Of a DNA stretch of 55,750 nucleotides, positions 16,664 through 25,271 are shown piece by piece. The notes under the pieces are model-generated. The model had not been told where the DNA came from and did not search any database. It saw only the letters and a program-made list of their open reading frames with translations. The stretch lies in contig NZ_AUXS01000052.1 of assembly GCF_001625565.1 (NCBI RefSeq), forward strand, positions 1-55,750, given 5' to 3'. Source of the stretch: Pseudoalteromonas luteoviolacea NCIMB 1944. GTDB taxonomy: Bacteria; Pseudomonadota; Gammaproteobacteria; Enterobacterales; Alteromonadaceae. The position numbers were made by a program, and so were the translations under genes. Position 1 is the stretch's first letter. Every line of letters starts with the position of its first letter.

Positions 16664-17425
16664 TTAGAGTTTACTTTGATAATCAGACCAAGCCGTATCC
16701 AAGCTTATTTCCAGCTCAGAGGAGAAGGTTTGCCAAGTCCACTTTTTATTATCAGAGGGATCTAATTGGGCGTTTAGTTCTACCAACAAGTTAGGGTGAT
16801 GATTTTCTTCTAACCAGTGCAAGAAAAATGCAGTTGTTTTGTAACCTGAGTCATAATTTCCACCGGACTTTCTATGTGCAAAATCGACATACCCACCTTT
16901 CATTCTCACCACGTCCGCAATGCCTTCAATGATAGGTCCAATCTCTTTATAATTGTGATCGTCCAATTGGTAAGCATGGGCAATTTCATGGTAAAGCACG
17001 CCAACGAGCTCATCATAAAGCGCTTGCTTACTATGGTTTTTGGCGAATTTACTAAGATACTGCGCACTAATGTGTATTTTTGCGCCGTTAAAGTCACCTT
17101 CTTTGTAGGCAACTCCTTTCATATCTTCAACGATGATCTCCAGCAATGGTAGCTGGGGCGCTCGATGCTTTTGGCTATATAAAATACGTGCGACGTTGTA
17201 TGAGATTTGCTTGATCAAATCAACGTTGACGTGCTGCCATACAGGCACTGCTTCTTTGCTAAAGTTACGTATTTGAACATTAGGCAATGAAAAGCTTTGC
17301 CAGGCAATGTCTGCATCAAATTGAATCGGTTTAATGTCTGTATTGATATTCTCTAACGCTGATGCGCTGTGAGCCAATAGGCCCACAGCCACTGCAAGCG
17401 TAGTGATTGCAGTCTTAATTGTCAT
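16664..17425 (-). CDS. Secreted BSP-family zinc metallopeptidase-like protein
   Basis: 253 residues with a signal peptide (about 1-23). It carries a gluzincin-type motif HEIAH (146-150) followed by IIEGIADVVRMKGGYV, the arrangement of the basic secretory protein family, which includes plant and bacterial secreted peptidase-like proteins. The start lies two bases after the mannosidase stop, so it is almost certainly co-translated with the GH92 gene and shares its mannose-type operator. A plausible role is trimming the protein part of mannosylated glycoproteins; activity is inferred from the motif only. Confidence 0.78.
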   Translation of the reverse strand: MTIKTAITTLAVAVGLLAHSASALENINTDIKPIQFDADIAWQSFSLPNVQIRNFSKEAVPVWQHVNVDLIKQISYNVARILYSQKHRAPQLPLLEIIVEDMKGVAYKEGDFNGAKIHISAQYLSKFAKNHSKQALYDELVGVLYHEIAHAYQLDDHNYKEIGPIIEGIADVVRMKGGYVDFAHRKSGGNYDSGYKTTAFFLHWLEENHHPNLLVELNAQLDPSDNKKWTWQTFSSELEISLDTAWSDYQSKL

Positions 17426-17427
17426 GC

Positions 17428-19782
17428 TTAGTGATACTCCGACATTGAAGGCGGACGAGCAGTAACATCACTACCCCAAGCTTTATTAGGCTTGTCGCTC
17501 ATAACATACTTTAACTCACCACCAGCCATGATATCGTCATGAGTCAGATAGTTACGCTTCAGCGGCTTACCATTTAAACTAACAGACTGAATATATTTGT
17601 GTGTTTTGCTCAAACCTTTCGCCGTGGTTGTAAACGTTTTACCGTTGGCAAGTTTAAGCGTTACTTTAGGCGTTTGAGGCGCACCAATTGCATAAGCTAA
17701 ATCACCTGGCGCAACAGGATAAAAGCCCATTGCAGAGAAAATATACCATGCTGACATCTGACCTACGTCATCGTTACCTGCCAAACCATCTGGTTTATCA
17801 GAGCTCAATGTATCCATGATCTGGCGAATACGCTCTTGTGTACGCCAAGGCTTACCTGCATAGTTGTATAGATATGCAATATGGTGGCTTGGTTCATTAC
17901 CATGTGCATAGTTGCCGATAAGACCTGCTATATCTTCATGCTCTTTAATCATGTCAGCAGACAAGTGTGTATCAAATAGATCATCAAGGCGCTGCTCAAA
18001 GGCATCGTCGCCACCCATTAAGTCAATCAGACCTGCGACATCATGTGGCACATAGAAGCTGTATTGCATTGAGTTACCTTCTGTGAATGCACCCATGTAC
18101 TTTGCTTCATACGCATTGAAATCTGGGTTCCAGTTACCTTTCGTATCACGACCACGCATAAACTTGGTTTGTGGGTCGAATACATTTCGATAGCTCATTG
18201 CACGTGCATAGTAATCTTTAGCCAGTTCTGTTTTACCCATAGCTTCAAACATGCGTGCAATTGCAAAGTCATCGTAGGCATATTCTAATGTGATTGACAC
18301 AGACTCTGGCAGCACGTCCATAGGGACATAGCCATACTTTTTGTACTCAGGGATAGCATCATATACTTTATTGTTGGCCGTATTGGTAATCGCTTCAACT
18401 GCTAGATCAATGTCATAATCTCGAATGCCTTTTAGGTAAGCGTCTGCAATAACCGATACCGCGTGGTAGCCAATCATAGTCCAAGTTTCATGAGCGTGGA
18501 AAGACCAAATTGGCAGCATTTTTTCATAGCTTTGCTGGTAGTGAACTAACATAGACTGGATCATGCCCGATACACGATCTGGGTCAATATATGTTAATAG
18601 CGGGTGTAGCGCTCTGTACGTGTCCCATAAAGAGAATAAGGTGTAATGTTCAAACCCTTTACCATCATGGATTTCACCATCAACACCACGATACTGGCCA
18701 TTGACATCTTGATAGATGCTCGGTGCTTGAAGTGCATGATAAAGTGCTGTGTAAAATTGACGCTTTTCAGAAACCGTACCCTCTACGTCAACCTTGTCTA
18801 AATAATTTGCCCAAAGTTGTTTTGAGTCTGCACGTACTTTGTCAAAGTCCCAATGTGGGATCTCTGCATTTAAATTTTCAAGGGCATTTGAACGACTCAC
18901 AGCAGAAAGACCGACCTTAACGTAAAGAGGTTTATCTTTTAAGCCATTGAATGATGCGACAAATTTAACTGCTTTACCCGCGGTCATTTTAACCGCTTTA
19001 TTTTCAATTGTTGAATGTTTTTGCTTTGTATTTAGACAATTCATGCATCTGTAGCGCATGTTGTCCTGATTGATAAATTGGTAGTCATCAATTGGCTGAG
19101 AGAACTGAATAGCAAAATACATTTGTCTATTTCTAGCCCAACCGTTGGTGGCACGATATGCAACTAAGGTTCTATCATCGACCTTGCGGATATCACTCCA
19201 AATCACTTTATTTTCAAAGTTATAAATAGAGCTGGTTAAATCAAATAGAACATGGCCACTGTCATGACTATTAAAGCTGTATTTGTGCATGCCCACGCGT
19301 GCTGTTGCGGTGAGTTCAGCCGTCACATTGTAGTCTTGTAGTTCGACACCATAATAACCAGGCTCTGACCACTCTTTGTCATGAGAAAAGCGAGAGCGAT
19401 AACCTGTGTCAGGTTTTTCCGCTGTACCGGCTTCAAGTTTGACATCGCCTGTAATTGGCATGACCAAAAGATCACCTAAGTCAGAGTGTCCGGTACCTGA
19501 GAAGTGTGTATGGGAGAATCCAACAATGGTGTGATCATCATAATGATAACCTGCACAACGTTTGTATATTTCTGGTTGTGGTGAAACGCCGCGCATTGGG
19601 TTATCGGTATCAGGGCTTAATTGCACCATACCAAATGGAACCACTGCGCCAGGGAAAGTATGACCATCTCCCCCGGTACCAATAAATGTATCAACCCACT
19701 GCGTGTTTGACCCGCTAGCGACGCTTACCGACGATACAGTGGTAAGCGATAGCATAGCTGCTGCCCAAATAGAGCGATGCAT
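17428..19782 (-). CDS. GH92 family alpha-mannosidase, secreted
   Basis: 784 residues, a standard length for glycoside hydrolase family 92, calcium-dependent exo-alpha-mannosidases acting on N-glycans and fungal or algal mannans. A signal peptide (about 1-23) precedes the N-terminal beta-sandwich (QWVDTFIGTGGDGHTFPGA). The (alpha/alpha)6 catalytic domain shows HETWTMIGYHAV and the family signature GNDDVGQMSAWYIFSAMGFY. It is first in a two-gene unit with the BSP peptidase. The promoter (TTGAAT-N18-TATATT at 19856-19861 and 19832-19837) is followed by a LacI-type operator at 19810-19823. Confidence 0.93.
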   Translation of the reverse strand: MHRSIWAAAMLSLTTVSSVSVASGSNTQWVDTFIGTGGDGHTFPGAVVPFGMVQLSPDTDNPMRGVSPQPEIYKRCAGYHYDDHTIVGFSHTHFSGTGHSDLGDLLVMPITGDVKLEAGTAEKPDTGYRSRFSHDKEWSEPGYYGVELQDYNVTAELTATARVGMHKYSFNSHDSGHVLFDLTSSIYNFENKVIWSDIRKVDDRTLVAYRATNGWARNRQMYFAIQFSQPIDDYQFINQDNMRYRCMNCLNTKQKHSTIENKAVKMTAGKAVKFVASFNGLKDKPLYVKVGLSAVSRSNALENLNAEIPHWDFDKVRADSKQLWANYLDKVDVEGTVSEKRQFYTALYHALQAPSIYQDVNGQYRGVDGEIHDGKGFEHYTLFSLWDTYRALHPLLTYIDPDRVSGMIQSMLVHYQQSYEKMLPIWSFHAHETWTMIGYHAVSVIADAYLKGIRDYDIDLAVEAITNTANNKVYDAIPEYKKYGYVPMDVLPESVSITLEYAYDDFAIARMFEAMGKTELAKDYYARAMSYRNVFDPQTKFMRGRDTKGNWNPDFNAYEAKYMGAFTEGNSMQYSFYVPHDVAGLIDLMGGDDAFEQRLDDLFDTHLSADMIKEHEDIAGLIGNYAHGNEPSHHIAYLYNYAGKPWRTQERIRQIMDTLSSDKPDGLAGNDDVGQMSAWYIFSAMGFYPVAPGDLAYAIGAPQTPKVTLKLANGKTFTTTAKGLSKTHKYIQSVSLNGKPLKRNYLTHDDIMAGGELKYVMSDKPNKAWGSDVTARPPSMSEYH

Positions 19783-19809
19783 GTGCCTCTCCTTTATTCT
19801 AAATTATGA

Positions 19810-19823
19810 TTGGATCGTTCCAA
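19810..19823. promoter_or_regulatory. LacI-type operator of the mannosidase promoter
   Basis: TTGGATCGTTCCAA has TTGGA/TCCAA arms. It lies just downstream of the -10 element of the mannosidase promoter, where repressor binding would block transcription. The 12-bp core TGGATCGTTCCA recurs exactly at 21283-21294. Confidence 0.72.
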
Positions 19824-19846
19824 CTGAGTTTAATATACAACGTCTA

Positions 19847-19860
19847 TGAATACGTATTCA
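19847..19860. promoter_or_regulatory. Second palindrome in the mannosidase promoter
   Basis: TGAATACGTATTCA is a perfect 14-bp palindrome overlapping the putative -35 element of the mannosidase gene. It is unlike the LacI-type site and may bind another regulator. It occurs once in this locus. Confidence 0.45.
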
Positions 19861-19899
19861 ATAGTTATGAGATAGAAATTTATAAATTTAAGATGAAAA

Positions 19900-19919
19900 A
19901 GGCAAGTGAACACTTGCCT
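19900..19919 (-). terminator. Terminator of the MFS transporter gene
   Basis: AGGCAAGTG-N2-CACTTGCCT, a 9-bp stem, is followed on the minus strand by UUUUU. It lies 22 bases past the transporter stop. Confidence 0.9.
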
Positions 19920-19941
19920 AATTGAAAGGAGTACTTGAGCG

Positions 19942-21213
19942 TTAGGCTATTTTATCGTGCCATTGTTTAGACAACTTAACGACATTAAGTCCGTACCATG
20001 CAATAAACACATAGCACACCAGTGGCACAATAAAGCTAATTTGAATATGCATGCTATCCGCCACAACCCCTTGTAATAGAGGAATAATTGCACCGCCAAC
20101 GATAGCCAAACACAACCAGCCAGAGCCCTTGCTGGTCAACGAACCTAGACCTTCAATTGCGATTGTAAAGATAGTTGGGAACATAATGGAGTTAAACAAA
20201 CCAATAGCTAATACAGCAACCATTGCGACATTCCCTTCTGTGGACATTGTTACTACTAGCAACAACATCACAAAGACAGAATTAAACACCAGTGCCTTAG
20301 ATGGCGCTACATACTTAAGTGCTTGCGAACCGATAAATCGGCCTACCATGGCTCCACCCCAATAATACCCTAGTAGCTTGGCTGCTGTTGGCGCATCCAA
20401 GCCACCAATATGTTCTTCTGCAAAGTAATTTACAATAAAACTGCCAATAGACACTTCCGCGCCTACATAACAAAAGATTGCGACAACTCCCATCATCAAA
20501 TGCGGGGCTTCTTTGAGGTTTTTATCTTTAACTTTGCAATCTACCGTTTCAACAAGTGCTTCAATTGTAGGTAGCTTTAAAAATGCGAATACCACAGCAA
20601 TAGCAACCAAAACCCCTGCAATAACGAGATAGGGCACTTTTACCGAATCCGCACTTGCAGCTTCGACAGCCATTGCTCCACCTGCGCCAAATAACAACAT
20701 ACCACCTGCGATTGGGCCTAGAGTTGTACCAAGAGAGTTTAGTGCTTGAGCTAAGTTTAAACGGCTTGAGGCTGTTTTTGAGGTTCCCAGTGCTGCAACA
20801 TACGGGTTGGCAGATACTTGTAAAATCACAATACCTGAAGCCATTACAAACAAAGCCGTTAGGAAGATCCAGTACTGATGAACGATCACTGCGGGGTAAA
20901 ACAATAGGCAACCACACGCGGCGACAATCAACCCAATAATAATACCTTTTTGATATCCAAAACGTTTTACTAAAGAGCCTGCAGGAAGGGAAACGACAAA
21001 ATAGGCAATGAAAAAACAAAACTGAATTAACATTGCTTCGGTGTAGTTTAAGTCAAAGACACTTTTTAATCTCGGAATTAATACATCGTTAAATACGGTT
21101 ATAAAACCCCATAAGAAAAACAGGGTTGTCATTGCAGCTAACGGAAAAAAAAAGTTTTTTTCGTTGTTATGGGTGCCAGCAGCAATGGTTTGATTCATGT
21201 TGATTTCACTCAC
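19942..21213 (-). CDS. FucP/GGP-type MFS sugar transporter, probable mannose permease
   Basis: 423 residues with about twelve hydrophobic segments. FFFPLAAMTTLFFLWGFIT and the following N-terminal region match the FucP/glucose-galactose-type group of MFS proton symporters. The GTG start at 21213 has GGAG eight bases upstream; ATG 21198 is a less likely start. The promoter TTGTGA-N18-TAGAAT (21268-21273, 21244-21249) has the shared operator immediately upstream. Divergent to the epimerase-kinase operon and next to the GH92 gene, it most likely imports mannose released from mannosides. Confidence 0.88.
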   Translation of the reverse strand: MSEINMNQTIAAGTHNNEKNFFFPLAAMTTLFFLWGFITVFNDVLIPRLKSVFDLNYTEAMLIQFCFFIAYFVVSLPAGSLVKRFGYQKGIIIGLIVAACGCLLFYPAVIVHQYWIFLTALFVMASGIVILQVSANPYVAALGTSKTASSRLNLAQALNSLGTTLGPIAGGMLLFGAGGAMAVEAASADSVKVPYLVIAGVLVAIAVVFAFLKLPTIEALVETVDCKVKDKNLKEAPHLMMGVVAIFCYVGAEVSIGSFIVNYFAEEHIGGLDAPTAAKLLGYYWGGAMVGRFIGSQALKYVAPSKALVFNSVFVMLLLVVTMSTEGNVAMVAVLAIGLFNSIMFPTIFTIAIEGLGSLTSKGSGWLCLAIVGGAIIPLLQGVVADSMHIQISFIVPLVCYVFIAWYGLNVVKLSKQWHDKIA

Positions 21214-21281
21214 TCGGATTACTCCATGTTAAAGGATGTAATGATTCTACACATTGTTACAAGAAAATCACAAATGTTTTA

Positions 21282-21295
21282 TTGGATCGTTCCAT
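21282..21295. promoter_or_regulatory. LacI-type operator in the divergent transporter/epimerase promoter region
   Basis: The core TGGATCGTTCCA (21283-21294) is identical to the mannosidase operator. It lies just upstream of both the leftward transporter promoter and a rightward candidate promoter (TTGAAG-N17-TAAATG at 21303-21308 and 21326-21331). Confidence 0.72.
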
Positions 21296-21454
21296 TATTT
21301 TTTTGAAGATGCTAGAGTAAACGCATAAATGAAAAACAACGGTTGATGCACTTCCCTGAATTAACAAAGCTAAAAGAACAACGTTTTGATTCAAAAAGAC
21401 GCTAAGCTTGTTATGCATTTACCGCTACGCGATTAGAAAGTGGAGCACGAATTT

Positions 21455-22648
21455 ATGTCGCTAGATTTTAAGAGTAGAGAGTTTTTACAGCAACATATTG
21501 ATAAAACGATGGATTTTTATCACCCCAAATGCGTAGACAGCCAAGGTGGGTTTTATCAATTCTTTAAAGATAGTGGTGAAGTTTATGACCAGGCAACTCG
21601 ACACCTAGTTTCAAGTACACGTTTTGTTTTCAATTATGCAATGGCATATATCCATACAGATAAAACAGAATATTTAGATCTAGCACGTCATGGGCTTGAT
21701 TACCTTGAAAATGTACACAAACAAGAAAACGGTGGTTATGCCTGGCTGATTGAAAACGGTGTGGCCACTGACCTTACCAACCACTGCTATGGGCTTGCTT
21801 TTGTACTTTTAGCCAACGCAATTGCGCTCAAAGCGGGCATAAACTCAGCTACTGACACCATAGAGCGTGTATGGTCACTGCTAGAAGACAAATATTACGA
21901 TACACAGTTCGAGCTATATTTGGACGAGTTTGATGCAAGCTTTGAACAAGCAGATAAATATCGTGGCCAAAATGCCAACATGCATATGTGTGAAGCGCTA
22001 TTAATGTGCTTTGAAGCGACCAACGACAACAAGTTTTTAGAAAGAGCCTATACGCTCGCTCACAATATGACTGTTCGCCAAGCAAAACTGGCTGACGGAC
22101 TGATTTGGGAGCACTACAACACAAATTGGGAAATTGATTGGGATTATAATAAAGACAACCCGAAACATTTGTTCAGACCGTGGGGTTTTCAGCCAGGTCA
22201 TCAAACTGAATGGACCAAGCTGTTGTTAATTCTCAACAGACACAAGCCTGAATCTTGGATGGTAGAAAAAGCCAAGTTTTTATTCGACCAAGCACTAGAT
22301 AACGCGTGGGATGAAGAAAATGGCGGAATTTGCTACGGATTCGCGCCGGATAAATCTATCTGCGACGGCGACAAGTACTTTTGGGTTCAAGCAGAAAGCT
22401 TTGCGGCTGCTGCGCTTCTCGCAATTGAAACCAATGACGAAAAGTATTGGCAGTGGTACGACAAAATTTGGCAATACAGCTGGCAACACATGGTTGATCA
22501 TAAATATGGTGCGTGGTACCGAATACTAACACAAGACAATCGTTCATATAGCGATGAAAAAAGCCCCGCAGGTAAAACCGATTACCATACCATGGGCGCA
22601 TGTTACGAAGTACTTAGAGCTTACAACATAAGTGAGAAAAGCCAATGA
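21455..22648 (+). CDS. AGE-family epimerase/isomerase, probable mannose isomerase
   Basis: About 397 residues. ATG 21455 is chosen because GGAG lies nine bases upstream; a GTG at 21440 is in frame but overlaps that site. The (alpha/alpha)6 barrel of the N-acylglucosamine 2-epimerase family is seen in GGFYQFFKDSG near the N-terminus, GYAWLIENG, FRPWGFQPGHQTEWTKLL and the C-terminal DYHTMGACYEVLRAY. The kinase gene overlaps its stop by four bases. With a mannosidase, a sugar permease and a fructokinase beside it, the expected reaction is mannose to fructose rather than epimerisation of an N-acyl amino sugar. Confidence 0.87.
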   Translation: MSLDFKSREFLQQHIDKTMDFYHPKCVDSQGGFYQFFKDSGEVYDQATRHLVSSTRFVFNYAMAYIHTDKTEYLDLARHGLDYLENVHKQENGGYAWLIENGVATDLTNHCYGLAFVLLANAIALKAGINSATDTIERVWSLLEDKYYDTQFELYLDEFDASFEQADKYRGQNANMHMCEALLMCFEATNDNKFLERAYTLAHNMTVRQAKLADGLIWEHYNTNWEIDWDYNKDNPKHLFRPWGFQPGHQTEWTKLLLILNRHKPESWMVEKAKFLFDQALDNAWDEENGGICYGFAPDKSICDGDKYFWVQAESFAAAALLAIETNDEKYWQWYDKIWQYSWQHMVDHKYGAWYRILTQDNRSYSDEKSPAGKTDYHTMGACYEVLRAYNISEKSQ

Positions 22649-23595
22649 GTGTAGTTTGTTTTGGCGAAGCATTAATTGACTTCTTATCCGATGGCGGCAC
22701 GCCTGAGTCATTTACAAAATATGCTGGCGGAGCCCCCGCTAACGTCTCTGTTGCAGTGGCGAAACAAGGTGTGGACAGCGCATTTTGTGGCATGTTAGGA
22801 GACGACATGTTCGGCCATTTTCTCAAAGAAGAGTTATCTCACCAACAGGTAAACACGCAGTATGTTAAGTTCACGAAAGAAGCAAAAACGGCCCTAGCGT
22901 TTGTATCATTGGATGCTGATGGTGAGCGAAGCTTTAGCTTCTATAGGCCACCTGCTGCTGACTTATTGTTTCGTGCAGAACACTTCGAATCTGAGATGTT
23001 CGAGCAGGGAAAAATACTGCATGTTTGCTCAAACAGTTTGACCGAAAAGAATATTTATCTAAGTACGGTCACCGCGATGGAACAAGCTAAAAACCATAGT
23101 CTGATCAAAAGCTTTGACATGAATTTACGAGAAAATTTATGGCCATCCATGAATCATTGTTTGGATAGAGTTTGGCACATCATGACTCAGGCAGATATTG
23201 TTAAGCTTTCTAAGGAAGAACTGGAGTTTTTAAACACCCATGCGCACCCTTCACAAGATGAGCAAACAACGATTGAAGCCATTCTCAATAGTCGCGTAAA
23301 ACTGTTACTCATTACAGATGGGCCGAATGATATCCGCTATTTTAGCAACCAATTTTCTGGTTACATTACTCCTCCAAAAGTCAACGCCGTTGATACAACT
23401 GCTGGAGGAGATGCTTTTGTCGGCGGTTTGCTTGCAGAGTTGTCCAGAAAGCTAGAGTCAACTACGTTCAACGAAATAGCCAATAATGAGGCACACGTTT
23501 TAGATTTAGTTAATTTCTCGGCTAAATGCGGCGCATATGCAGTGACTCGATATGGCGCGTTTGCTTCATTGCCAACAAAGCACGATATAGGCTAG
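22645..23595 (+). CDS. PfkB-family sugar kinase, probable fructokinase
   Basis: 316 residues of the ribokinase/PfkB fold. The N-terminal GEALIDF and GGAPANVSVAVAKQG signatures and the C-terminal ATP site DTTAGGDAFVGGL, with catalytic Asp D256, are present. It overlaps the epimerase stop (ATGA), so the two are translationally coupled. It would phosphorylate fructose made from mannose to fructose 6-phosphate, feeding glycolysis. A hairpin terminator follows. Mannokinase activity is an alternative. Confidence 0.9.
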   Translation: MSVVCFGEALIDFLSDGGTPESFTKYAGGAPANVSVAVAKQGVDSAFCGMLGDDMFGHFLKEELSHQQVNTQYVKFTKEAKTALAFVSLDADGERSFSFYRPPAADLLFRAEHFESEMFEQGKILHVCSNSLTEKNIYLSTVTAMEQAKNHSLIKSFDMNLRENLWPSMNHCLDRVWHIMTQADIVKLSKEELEFLNTHAHPSQDEQTTIEAILNSRVKLLLITDGPNDIRYFSNQFSGYITPPKVNAVDTTAGGDAFVGGLLAELSRKLESTTFNEIANNEAHVLDLVNFSAKCGAYAVTRYGAFASLPTKHDIG

Positions 23596-23617
23596 AACAT
23601 TTTCCTAAGTGTGAGAC

Positions 23618-23635
23618 AGGCTCAAGGAAGAGCCT
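23618..23635 (+). terminator. Putative terminator of the epimerase-kinase operon
   Basis: AGGCTC-N6-GAGCCT with a short T-rich tail lies 22 bases after the kinase stop. The stem is only 6 bp. Confidence 0.55.
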
Positions 23636-23644
23636 ATTTAGACT

Positions 23645-23899
23645 TTAAAGGTGTGCTAGATATTCACTGTAAAACCAAAATACAACTGGGCTGCAAATCA
23701 CCCACCCCACCAAAAAAGGTTTGAAAAACCCGATCCGTTTAGCATTGAGCTCCTCAACAATAGACTGAAACTCAGATGGCTTGTAAGGAAACACTTTTCG
23801 ATACATTTTAAAGATTGCGAGCCCTATTAAAAACGGTACTATTATTAAAGCAAAAAACACTAATACAGCGTACCAAGTTTCATCTGACACTCGTTCCAT
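23645..23899 (-). CDS. Small two-helix membrane protein of unknown function
   Basis: About 84 residues from ATG 23899, which has GGGAG five bases upstream; the in-frame starts at 23923 and 23950 lack a clear site. Two hydrophobic helices (about 11-33 and 60-80) flank a basic cytoplasmic loop containing KMYRKVFPYKPSEF. No known family is recognised. It stands alone between the mannose operon and the metallo-hydrolase gene. Confidence 0.55.
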   Translation of the reverse strand: MERVSDETWYAVLVFFALIIVPFLIGLAIFKMYRKVFPYKPSEFQSIVEELNAKRIGFFKPFLVGWVICSPVVFWFYSEYLAHL

Positions 23900-23999
23900 A
23901 ATACTCCCGTCGCGGTTTAACATTGAATAAGACAAGCTATGTTCAGTCAATGTCAGAATAGAGACAGATAGCTATAATTACAACAAGATTTGAATACCC

Positions 24000-25094
24000 A
24001 TGATAAACAAATACCTACCATTGCCTATGTGCATCTTACTCGCAAGCTGCACCACACCAAACAATGTCAACCGTCTAGCACCATCTCAAGAGATAAAATA
24101 TAAGTCTACTGAAGGATATACACATCAATTTGCTAACAGCTATAAAATGCCAAAGGCCTACCCCCATACCTGCGAAGAAGATTGTTACCCTAAAAGCCCG
24201 TATATTGAATGTCAAAACGACATGGAAACATGTCAATACATCGGAAAAAATCCCGCTTTATCTATCGATGAAGAGCGCACTTTTGACGTAAAATGGTTAG
24301 GACATGCCAGCTTTTCAGTAACAACCCCCACTGGGGAAACCATTTTGATTGATCCTGTAACAGGACAATTCGATTGGCCAGTAGATTGGGCATTTGTTCA
24401 CCTTGCGGGTGGGTTTTATCGCAATGAACCAACCGCTTACCAAAAACAAACTTTAAATGATGCCAAAGCGGTCGTGTATTCACATATTCACTACGATCAT
24501 TTTAGTAAATCTGATATTGAAAAAATCGGTAATCAACCTACCTACCTTACTCCGTTAAACTTTGCTGATTATTTTCCAACTGGCGGGTACAATATTGTTG
24601 AAATGCCTTGGTATACTCAATATGGCGTAGGAAAGACTGACGTTCATTTTGTTCCAGCACACCATTTCAGCAATCGTTTGGTTGTGCCCATGATAACCAA
24701 TGATGACGATGAAACCTTGTGGGGGGGATGGGTATTTAAAAGCGCGGACAGACAACTGTTTTTCGCTGGTGATACAGGGTACTCAGGACACTTCAAAGAC
24801 ATTCATGCACAGTACGGCGATATGGACGTATGCCTCATTCCAATTGCATCATACCATCATGAAACACACGGCAAATGGTATCGTAATGTTCATTTAACAC
24901 CCGAAGATGCGCTTTTAGCAGCTAAAGAGCTCAATTGTGGCGTTATGATCCCATGGGGTCACGGCAACATGAGCTGGAAAATGGGTGATCATACTTCTCA
25001 CTCTGCGCTATTTAGGCTACTTCATATGAAAAACCAGCTAAAAAGTACAACACCACTGTATATTTTAAATGAGGGCGAGCAGGTTAAGTTATAG
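24000..25094 (+). CDS. Metallo-beta-lactamase-fold lipoprotein, NAPE-PLD/UlaG-like
   Basis: 364 residues. A lipobox CILLASC marks a lipoprotein. The metallo-beta-lactamase fold starts with WLGHASFSV and ILIDPVTGQF. The metal motif is HIHYDH, followed by VPAHHFSNR, FFAGDTGYSGHF and a late GHG His. This arrangement is that of the L-ascorbate-6-phosphate lactonase/N-acyl-phosphatidylethanolamine phospholipase D-like branch. It probably hydrolyses a phosphoester or lactone in the envelope; the substrate is unknown. It is monocistronic, with a strong shared terminator after the stop. Confidence 0.88.
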   Translation: MINKYLPLPMCILLASCTTPNNVNRLAPSQEIKYKSTEGYTHQFANSYKMPKAYPHTCEEDCYPKSPYIECQNDMETCQYIGKNPALSIDEERTFDVKWLGHASFSVTTPTGETILIDPVTGQFDWPVDWAFVHLAGGFYRNEPTAYQKQTLNDAKAVVYSHIHYDHFSKSDIEKIGNQPTYLTPLNFADYFPTGGYNIVEMPWYTQYGVGKTDVHFVPAHHFSNRLVVPMITNDDDETLWGGWVFKSADRQLFFAGDTGYSGHFKDIHAQYGDMDVCLIPIASYHHETHGKWYRNVHLTPEDALLAAKELNCGVMIPWGHGNMSWKMGDHTSHSALFRLLHMKNQLKSTTPLYILNEGEQVKL

Positions 25095-25212
25095 TTGTGT
25101 ATCGTAATGCTTGCGAGTATTCATGATTCGCTATCAATAGCAGTCCGGTTGAGATTTAGTGGCTCATATTTGAAAGGATAGATGTGTGCTTGCTGATAAA
25201 TAGAATTTAAAT

Positions 25213-25241
25213 GTAAAAGGCACTGTGACAGTGCCTTTTAC
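25213..25241. terminator. Bidirectional terminator between convergent genes
   Basis: GTAAAAGGCACTG-TGA-CAGTGCCTTTTAC is a perfect 13-bp stem with A/T ends. It serves the metallo-hydrolase gene and rnd. Confidence 0.9.
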
Positions 25242-25271
25242 GCGTTTATATAGATTATTCAATTAGAAGGC

